Shown here: positions 6,994 to 11,661 of the stretch, piece after piece
How the letters are laid out: each line of letters begins with the position of its first letter
Position numbering within the stretch: position 1 is the stretch's first letter
DNA from: Gammaproteobacteria bacterium
Lineage (GTDB): Bacteria; Pseudomonadota; Gammaproteobacteria; GCA-001735895
DNA: 11,661 nt
Assembly (NCBI GenBank): GCA_029864065.1
Contig: JAOTUD010000036.1
Span: 1 to 11,661 of the forward strand
Direction: 5' to 3'
Translations under genes and position numbers: made by a program
The notes under the pieces: generated by a model
Told to the model about the DNA's origin: nothing
What the model saw: only the letters and a program-made list of their open reading frames with translations
The model's database searches: none

Positions 6994-8268
6994 TTAAAAC
7001 AGGACGGTCATGCCGACGACGAACCAGCGCGTATCGAGTTTCGGGTTGGCCTGGCCGCTACGCGGGCCCTTGCCCTTGAACCGATCGCGATAGGCGACCG
7101 TGAACTCCATCGGCGTCGAGCGTTGCTGTCGATGGTAGGCGGCCAGCGTCGAGTAGGTCAACTCGACGATGATGATTTGTTCGCTGGAATCGGTGTCGGC
7201 TTCGAGGCTCGCGTAGTTGAAGCCCATGCTGCCGTCGATATCGTCTTTCGCCTTGAAGCCGTAAGTGTAAGCCGCGGCCAGTGCAAGCGCGTCGGTGGCG
7301 TGGTAGGTCGCGGCCAGTTCGATATTGACGAGATCGCCGAGCTTGCGCGAAACCCGCTCCCGGTTGCCGGTCAACACCTGCTCCGGGGTGTCGCCGATGC
7401 GCATCGTTTTGTCGTCGGGCAACATGTAGTCGTAACGAAAGGTCAGATTCACGACTGTATCCCCCGGCGTCGGCGCCAGCGGGTCCAGCGTCGAGCCGTC
7501 ATCGTTCCACAGGTTGCTGAGCAGATAGTCGTAGTGCAGTCGCAATAACAGCGCGTAGTTGCCGTAGCTCCAGGCCACGTCGTCGAGCTGGTCGGCGTCA
7601 TCCTCGTAGCCGGTCGGGATGCGCAGCCCGCCAGTCGCGGCGAAGGCCGAATCCCGGCGCAGGAAGAAACGGTACTTGCCGCCGAGTTCGATATCGCCGA
7701 TGCCGTCGCGTCGCCAGCGGTCGATACGCTCGAAGCCGTACTCGTCCATGATCAGTTGCTGCACGTCGTCGATTTGCATCGGCGTCCCGCCCGGAATACA
7801 GCAGTCGCCCGTTGCCGGGTTCAGGCCGACATTGGCGGTACGGTTGTCCAGCGTGGTGGTGACGCTATTGGTAATCCAGTAATAGGGGGCGTGGAAACCG
7901 ATCGACAACCGGTCCGTCAGCCCGTAGCTGTAGCCTAGATCGAGTACGTCGATATCGTAGACGTAGGCGACGGCGACGTCGCCAATTCTGGCGGTGCCGC
8001 CGACGAGTATATCGAGGGGCGCGAGGCTGGGCAGTACGTTGCTGTCGAGCGCGGTGTCGGTAAACGGGAAGGCCAGGTCCTCGCGCTCGCCGTCGGCGTT
8101 GTAACGTTGCGTGGTTGGCTGGTAGCGGTAAAAATCCCAGTAGCCGCGCGCAATGCCCTGCGGCAGCACCGCGGCGCTATCGGCGATAGCGGTGTTCGAT
8201 GCGCCGAGCGCAAGCAAAATCGCGGCGATCTGGCCACCCCGTTGCCTCCAGTTGCAGTACCTGAACAT
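6994..8268 (-). CDS. Outer-membrane channel-like beta-barrel, phenol-MetA-degradation family type
   Basis: A 424-residue protein with a signal peptide (hydrophobic core IAAILLALGA, cleavage after AIA at residue 29) and a C-terminus ending in VGMTVLF, the terminal aromatic expected for outer-membrane barrels. The mature part reads as many amphipathic strands. Phrases typical of the Pfam 'putative MetA-pathway of phenol degradation' family are visible: YSYGLTDRLSIGFHAPYYW (about 114-131), GIGDIELGGKYRFF (189-202), FAATGGLRIPTG (209-220) and AAAYTYGFKAKDD. That family is thought to form outer-membrane channels for hydrophobic compounds, but the substrate here is unknown. An unusual Cys-Cys pair (156-157, GDCCIPGG) sits in a long loop after the early strands. 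The start at 8268 follows G-rich sequence (GGGGCAGGG). The gene lies 69 bp downstream of the binding-protein gene and is probably co-transcribed with it. Confidence 0.8.
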   Translation of the reverse strand: MFRYCNWRQRGGQIAAILLALGASNTAIADSAAVLPQGIARGYWDFYRYQPTTQRYNADGEREDLAFPFTDTALDSNVLPSLAPLDILVGGTARIGDVAVAYVYDIDVLDLGYSYGLTDRLSIGFHAPYYWITNSVTTTLDNRTANVGLNPATGDCCIPGGTPMQIDDVQQLIMDEYGFERIDRWRRDGIGDIELGGKYRFFLRRDSAFAATGGLRIPTGYEDDADQLDDVAWSYGNYALLLRLHYDYLLSNLWNDDGSTLDPLAPTPGDTVVNLTFRYDYMLPDDKTMRIGDTPEQVLTGNRERVSRKLGDLVNIELAATYHATDALALAAAYTYGFKAKDDIDGSMGFNYASLEADTDSSEQIIIVELTYSTLAAYHRQQRSTPMEFTVAYRDRFKGKGPRSGQANPKLDTRWFVVGMTVLF

Positions 8269-8337
8269 GAGCCCTGCCCCGAGTCTTTATTTACCTTTCG
8301 CCTAATCCTACTTTTTTTCAGCAGTCGGTGCCTGCAT

Positions 8338-9375
8338 TTACGGCAGCTTGTCGTTCGTAACGACGGGATCGTGGCGGGCTTGCTGCCTGAAATCGCGCAG
8401 GTGCCGCCTGACCTCGTCGACGCCGGCCCGAGTCAACGCACCCCTGTCGATCAAAGGTTCGATCGATTGTTTTGCGAGCGCCTTCCAGCGCGCGACCTCG
8501 TCGGGCTCGGGTTCGATAAACTTGATGCCCTGGCTGCGCAACGCCGCCGCGGCCTCCAGGTTGTCCGCGCGGGTTAGCCGATCGAGCCTGCCGAGCGCGC
8601 TTTCCATTTCCTGCCGGACAATCGACTGGTCGGCAACGCTGATTTTATCGAAGGCGCGCTTGTCGATCGCGAGCAACCCGACCAGGTAAGCCAGCGGCGT
8701 TGCCGTGACATACCCGGTACTGCTATGCCACTGAAACGCGATCGCCGCCGACGGCGTCGCGGTCACCGTTTCCAGCAGGCCGGTCTGCAGGCCGGTATAG
8801 ACGTCCGAGATGGGCAGGGAAACCGGCGACAGCCCGAGCGAGCGATAGGTTTCCTGCACCATGACGTCGCCTTGCGGCGCCCATAGCTTGCTGCCCTGGA
8901 TCGACGCCAGGTCCCTGATTGGCGTTTTCGACAAAAGCAGGCTAAAGCCGATCTCGGTGATGCCGAGCAGTACGAATCCGCGCTGCTCGAGGTTTGCTTT
9001 CATCTGCGGTTCCATTTTCGCGCGCACGTAGTCCACTTCGTCGAGCGAGTCGAACATCATCGGGATATTGAGGGACTGGATATCGGGATAGAGATGCGCG
9101 AGCCCGGCCGAACTGAATGCACCGCCGTGCAGTTGGCCGGCCCTGATTTTCTGATGCACGGTTTTTTCGCCACCCATGACCCCGCCCGGGTAAAACTTGA
9201 ACTTCACCCGGCCATCGGTCTTTTCGTGGATCAGTTTGGCGCCATTTTTCATCTCGACCATCCACACTGTTCCGGCTGGCGCGAGCGTCGCGATCTTGAA
9301 GGTCATGGCTGTCGTTGGACCACTAAACCCGTAAAGGCAAAACGCGATCGAACAGACCTGGATGAAGCGTTTCAT
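8338..9375 (-). CDS. TRAP transporter DctP-like periplasmic solute-binding protein
   Basis: A 345-residue periplasmic binding protein of the TRAP (DctP) family. A signal peptide ends after TTA at residue 23, and the mature protein begins MTFKIATLAPAGTVW. Family features are GRVKFKFYPGGVMGGEKTV (55-73), the PISDVYTGLQTGLLETV segment (188-204) and the long C-terminal helices. Classical members have a conserved Arg in a K-x-R motif that binds the ligand carboxylate; here the equivalent segment reads GSKLWAPQGD with Trp165. From memory, this W-P-x-G-D form together with FQWHSSTGYVT resembles the TatP-like binding proteins of TPAT systems, which pair with a TPR lipoprotein (TatT) and are thought to bind hydrophobic ligands. 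No DctQ, DctM or TatT gene lies in the window. The start at 9375 is supported by AGGAG seven bases upstream and by the signal peptide. It is first in a minus-strand run of envelope genes and divergent from a regulator gene. Confidence 0.9.
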   Translation of the reverse strand: MKRFIQVCSIAFCLYGFSGPTTAMTFKIATLAPAGTVWMVEMKNGAKLIHEKTDGRVKFKFYPGGVMGGEKTVHQKIRAGQLHGGAFSSAGLAHLYPDIQSLNIPMMFDSLDEVDYVRAKMEPQMKANLEQRGFVLLGITEIGFSLLLSKTPIRDLASIQGSKLWAPQGDVMVQETYRSLGLSPVSLPISDVYTGLQTGLLETVTATPSAAIAFQWHSSTGYVTATPLAYLVGLLAIDKRAFDKISVADQSIVRQEMESALGRLDRLTRADNLEAAAALRSQGIKFIEPEPDEVARWKALAKQSIEPLIDRGALTRAGVDEVRRHLRDFRQQARHDPVVTNDKLP

Positions 9376-9382
9376 GACATGA

Positions 9383-9387
9383 CTCCT
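9383..9387 (-). promoter_or_regulatory. Ribosome binding site deciding the start of the DctP-like gene
   Basis: Minus-strand AGGAG ends seven bases before the ATG at 9375. The frame is open for another 62 codons upstream, so this site and the signal peptide that begins at 9375 fix the start. Confidence 0.8.
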
Positions 9388-9704
9388 GTCGTTGGAATAT
9401 CGGTTGCGTGACTGATATGCGGTGTAATCGCGCCGGCCGTTTCGAGCGGCGGCGCAGCGGTTGCCATCGAGATTGTCTTCGATCGGGATGGGTGCCGGTT
9501 TCGATCCGGCTGGCTCAAGGTCGAAATCGCGAGCCTTTTGGTCAATCCTGCGAACCTGCATAGCGCCAGAATCGCAAGGTCAGGCAACATGAATGTCACC
9601 GAAACGACGATTGGAGCAAAAAATTTCCCATTACCGGTTTTCCCTGGCGCCACCGGGCGCGTTGGTTTCTGAGCATTGGTATGGCGCAAGGCTGGCGTCA
9701 GGAA

Positions 9705-9733
9705 TTGTATTTCGCAACCTGGTGGTGCATAGT
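9705..9733 (+). promoter_or_regulatory. Candidate sigma-70 promoter for the HTH regulator
   Basis: TTGTAT (9705-9710) and CATAGT (9728-9733) are separated by 17 bp and lie just upstream of the regulator start, giving a leader of roughly 30 bases. The -10 matches the consensus at four of six positions and the -35 at three, so this is only a candidate. Confidence 0.3.
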
Positions 9734-9771
9734 AGCCTTTGTCGAAACTCCGGGTATTACTTTTCGATACT

Positions 9772-10524
9772 ATGACCCAGACAAGAGCGATCATCGACAC
9801 CCTGAAAAAAGAATTGCGCAAGCAGGGTATTAACTACCGCCGGGTCGCCGAAAAACTCGAGCTATCCGAGGCGAGCGTAAAACGATTGTTTGCAGAGCAC
9901 TCGTTTACGCTGGAACGGCTGGCCCTGGTCTGCGAATTGCTGCATCTCGAAATCTCGGACCTGGTGCATCAGATGGAAAAGGATATCGAGCTAACCACCC
10001 GGCTCACGCTGGAGCAGGAAACCGAGCTCGTTTCGGATGTCAGGCTGTTGCTGATGGCGCATTTCCTGATGAATAAGCTCAGCTTCTCGGAAATCATCGG
10101 CATCTACGATATCTCGGAAACCGAGGGAATTCGGATGCTGGCGAAGCTGGACCGCATGAAGATCATCGAGCTACAACCGGGCAATCGCGTCAAGCTGATG
10201 ATCTCGAAGAATTTCCAGTTACTTCCCGGCGGGCCGATACAGCGCTTCTACGAAAAGATCGTGCAGGCTGAATTCTCCAATTCGCACTTCAGCGGCAACG
10301 GTGAGCACCGGGTTTATGTTTCGGGCATGTTTTCGCGCGCGGCGAATGCCGAAATAATTAGAAAGATCAAACGCCTCGCCGAGGATGCGCACGAACTGCG
10401 CGAAGACTCCGATAATCTGCCGCTGGACGAGCGTTTCGGTTGCAGCCTGATCATGGCGATCCGGCCGTGGGAAGTGAAGGTATTCGACCGTCTGCGTCGC
10501 GAACCCAATCGTAAAAAGTTCTAG
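9772..10524 (+). CDS. Cro/C1-type helix-turn-helix transcriptional regulator with a long C-terminal part
   Basis: A 250-residue cytoplasmic protein. Residues 6-68 form an XRE-type DNA-binding domain, with the helix-turn-helix at about 22-41 (RRVAEKLELSEASVKRLF) followed by FTLERLALVCELLHLEISDL. Residues 100-145 (LSFSEIIGIYDISETEGIRM, then MKIIELQPGNRVKLMIS) read like a second winged helix: a recognition-helix-like segment and a beta-hairpin wing. The last 100 residues hold a GGPIQRFYEKIVQAEF segment and a charged end of unknown role; there is no recognisable ligand domain. The ATG at 9772 is chosen because it begins just ahead of the DNA-binding domain; a TTG at 9739 in the same frame is an alternative. 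No clear ribosome site precedes it. It is divergent from the DctP-like gene and converges with the dehydrogenase gene 24 bp away, so it is the obvious candidate local regulator of the envelope cluster. Confidence 0.85.
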   Translation: MTQTRAIIDTLKKELRKQGINYRRVAEKLELSEASVKRLFAEHSFTLERLALVCELLHLEISDLVHQMEKDIELTTRLTLEQETELVSDVRLLLMAHFLMNKLSFSEIIGIYDISETEGIRMLAKLDRMKIIELQPGNRVKLMISKNFQLLPGGPIQRFYEKIVQAEFSNSHFSGNGEHRVYVSGMFSRAANAEIIRKIKRLAEDAHELREDSDNLPLDERFGCSLIMAIRPWEVKVFDRLRREPNRKKF

Positions 10525-10550
10525 ATCCCCGGGTTGCCTGCCGGGCGATC
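10524..10550 (-). terminator. Hairpin between convergent genes, likely minus-strand terminator
   Basis: An imperfect inverted repeat pairs GATCCCCGG (10524-10532) with CCGGG-C-GATC (10541-10550), giving nine base pairs with one bulged C and an 8-base loop. On the minus strand it is followed after six bases by TTTTT, so it could end transcription of the dehydrogenase gene. On the plus strand only a weak TTTT lies about ten bases beyond it, so termination of the regulator mRNA is less certain. The stem uses the last base of the regulator stop and part of the dehydrogenase stop codon. Confidence 0.45.
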
Positions 10551-11505
10551 AGGTAGCCACGTTTTGCGGTTTCCCCGCGTAAAAGGCCACCAGGTTGTCG
10601 ACCGCGGTGTCGTACATTTCGGCAAGCGCCTCGGGGGTGTTGTAGGCGACGTGCGGCGTCAACACGACGTTGTCGAGTTCCAGCAGGGGATGGTCCGGCG
10701 CGATCGGTTCGTCATCGAAGACGTCGATGCCCGCGGATCCGATGTGTCCCGACTGCAGCAATTCGACCAGCGCGGCCTCGTCGAGCAACCGCGAGCGCGC
10801 GGTATTGACCAGCATCGCGCCCGGTTTCATCAGGCGCAGGCGCCCCGCGTCGAGCAGGCCGTTGGTCTCGGAATTCGACAGCAGGTGCAACGAGACGACA
10901 TCGCTCGCGGATAGCAGCGATTCGAGGTCGGTAAATTCGACGCCGTGGCCTGCCGCGCGCCCCGGACTCGGATTGCGGGTCCAGGCGATGACCTTCATGC
11001 CGAACGCCTGTGCCAGCGGCGCCACCGCCTGCGCGATGCGACCGAATCCGACCAGCCCCAGCGTCTTGTCGCGCAAATCCATCGCCCATAAATCGTTCGT
11101 CCACAGGCCCTTGCGCAGGTCGCGGTCGAGCCGGCTGATGCGGTGCGCCGCGTCGAGCATAAGGCCCAGGGTGTGCTCGGCGACGGTTTCGGCGGCGGAA
11201 AGGGTGTGGGTTACCGTGATATTCCTGCGGCTTGCCTCGGCGAGGTCGATAAAGGTCGCTACGCCGAGGCCGCTGAACGAGATGACTTCGAGCTGCGGCA
11301 AGGCAGCGAGTACCGCGTTACTGAGGCCCCAGCCGGAGATCGCGGCGTGCGCGTCGGCGAGGCGTTCGATAAAGTCGGCATCGCCGGGCTGGTCATCGTA
11401 GTAAATTCTGAATTCGCCGAGGCTCTCGAGTTTTGCCAATCGGCTGCCGCTAAAAAACTGCGCGGAGGATTCGTCCGCGTCCGGGTATACGATTTTGCGC
11501 ACCAC
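10549..11505 (-). CDS. D-2-hydroxyacid dehydrogenase, NAD(P)-dependent
   Basis: A 318-residue cytoplasmic enzyme of the D-isomer-specific 2-hydroxyacid dehydrogenase family, interconverting a 2-oxoacid and a D-2-hydroxyacid. The cofactor Rossmann fold begins at about 148 with LGLVGFGRIAQAVAPLAQAFG (Gly153, Gly155). The catalytic set is intact: Arg237 (NTARSR), Glu266 (FDDEP) and His285 (TPHVAYNT). The segment TVAEHTLGLML (107-117) is also typical. After the second Rossmann strand the sequence is AWTRNPS, with Arg177 where NAD-specific members have Asp, which hints at NADPH use. The substrate cannot be told; glyoxylate/hydroxypyruvate, phosphoglycerate and branched 2-oxoacids are all open. The GTG at 11505 is chosen because GGAGA (11512-11516) is six bases upstream; the adjacent GTG at 11502 is possible. 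The gene lies 62 bp downstream of the partial gene at the edge and may share its transcript. Confidence 0.92.
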   Translation of the reverse strand: MVRKIVYPDADESSAQFFSGSRLAKLESLGEFRIYYDDQPGDADFIERLADAHAAISGWGLSNAVLAALPQLEVISFSGLGVATFIDLAEASRRNITVTHTLSAAETVAEHTLGLMLDAAHRISRLDRDLRKGLWTNDLWAMDLRDKTLGLVGFGRIAQAVAPLAQAFGMKVIAWTRNPSPGRAAGHGVEFTDLESLLSASDVVSLHLLSNSETNGLLDAGRLRLMKPGAMLVNTARSRLLDEAALVELLQSGHIGSAGIDVFDDEPIAPDHPLLELDNVVLTPHVAYNTPEALAEMYDTAVDNLVAFYAGKPQNVAT

Positions 11506-11511
11506 GCTGGT

Positions 11512-11516
11512 TCTCC
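11512..11516 (-). promoter_or_regulatory. Ribosome binding site for the hydroxyacid dehydrogenase GTG start
   Basis: Minus-strand GGAGA is spaced six bases from the GTG at 11505. There is no ATG near the N-terminus, so this site supports the GTG start. Confidence 0.65.
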
Positions 11517-11567
11517 GTGCAGGCGGGGCGTTCGATTATAACCGCAAACGTAGTGGCCGGCCGATCC

Positions 11568-11661
11568 CTAGCTGTGGAGGCGGGTTTCGAAACCTTCGAG
11601 GCCGGCAAGCGCGAACAGCGACCTGAATTCGTCGAGCGCCTCGTCGGTGTAGGGCAGCGGC
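11568..11661 (-). CDS. C-terminal end of an unidentified gene (5' part outside window)
   Basis: The last 30 codons of a minus-strand gene end in TAG at 11568-11570, with the frame open to the right edge. The peptide ends DEALDEFRSLFALAGLEGF and then ETRLHS; it is compositionally like a real protein tail, with an amphipathic helix and a short charged end. Thirty residues are too few to assign. A tail of the shape 'P-L-P-(x)3-E-x2-L-x-E-(x)5-L-x-G-L' is reminiscent of dihydrodipicolinate-synthase-like lyases, but this is only a guess. It is co-oriented with the dehydrogenase gene 62 bp downstream. Confidence 0.5.
   Translation of the reverse strand, partial: PLPYTDEALDEFRSLFALAGLEGFETRLHS

Larger units (their letters stand above)
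9376..9771. other. Divergent intergenic region between binding-protein and regulator genes
   Basis: About 396 bp separate the minus-strand DctP-like gene from the plus-strand regulator. Open frames across it have no protein-like character or credible start signals, so I treat it as non-coding. It contains a GCCGG/CCGGC inverted repeat with a 7-base loop (9494-9498 with 9506-9510), an ATATC/GATAT inverted repeat with a 12-base spacer (9397-9401 with 9414-9418) close to the DctP start, and two copies of CAAGGTC (9516-9522 and 9574-9580). None is strong enough to call an operator. The length is larger than two simple promoters need, so binding sites for the adjacent regulator or a short untranslated leader are plausible. 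Confidence 0.5.

Noticed and set aside
9376..9561. In-frame upstream extension of the DctP-like gene
   Set aside because: The extension would bury the signal peptide, which starts at 9375 behind a well-spaced AGGAG.
9593..9775. A 60-codon plus-strand open frame upstream of the regulator
   Set aside because: There is no convincing ribosome site, it overlaps the candidate promoter and the regulator start, and its composition is unremarkable. Most likely non-coding.
1..11661. Search for CRISPR arrays, tRNA genes, insertion sequences, toxin-antitoxin or phage-defence genes
   Set aside because: No regularly spaced repeats, no cloverleaf-like segments, no transposase motifs, no flanking terminal repeats and no defence-type domains were seen.

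Overview
The window looks like a chromosomal segment of a GC-rich proteobacterium, most likely a gammaproteobacterium and plausibly marine or environmental. This is an inference from the gene families: a heterotetrameric sarcosine oxidase operon, Gram-negative outer-membrane barrels with signal peptides, and a TRAP-type solute-binding protein. I see no tRNA, rRNA, CRISPR array, insertion sequence, phage gene or attachment site. Base composition and coding style are fairly even throughout, so nothing marks the window as recently acquired.

Left part, plus strand (1-5063). The window opens inside soxB and runs through soxD, soxA and soxG. Together these encode the four-subunit sarcosine oxidase (beta, delta, alpha, gamma). 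The genes are tightly packed: 11 bp between soxB and soxD, a 4-bp ATGA overlap between soxD and soxA, and an 8-bp overlap between soxA and soxG. The enzyme oxidatively demethylates sarcosine to glycine, passes the one-carbon unit to tetrahydrofolate as 5,10-methylene-THF, and reduces O2 to H2O2. This is the last step of glycine betaine/choline or creatine breakdown. A small seven-helix membrane protein of the hemolysin III/TrhA (PAQR) family follows 44 bp later. The promoter of the operon lies outside the window.

Middle part, minus strand (5069-9375). Four co-oriented genes all encode products that leave the cytoplasm. In order of transcription they are a TRAP DctP-like periplasmic binding protein with no membrane permease beside it, a 424-residue outer-membrane barrel of the phenol-MetA-degradation type, a small 213-residue barrel, and an unrecognised exported protein of about 380 residues whose start overlaps the small barrel gene. 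The binding protein has Trp where classical TRAP binding proteins carry the carboxylate-binding Arg. The set could be an envelope uptake or sensing system for a non-classical, perhaps hydrophobic, ligand. This cluster is the part of the window least explained by known biology.

Right part (9376-11661). A non-coding divergent region of about 396 bp separates the cluster from a plus-strand regulator with an N-terminal Cro/C1-type helix-turn-helix and what looks like a second winged-helix segment. It is a candidate local regulator of the minus-strand cluster. Convergent to it lies an NAD(P)-dependent D-2-hydroxyacid dehydrogenase gene on the minus strand. The 3' end of one more minus-strand gene is cut off by the window edge.
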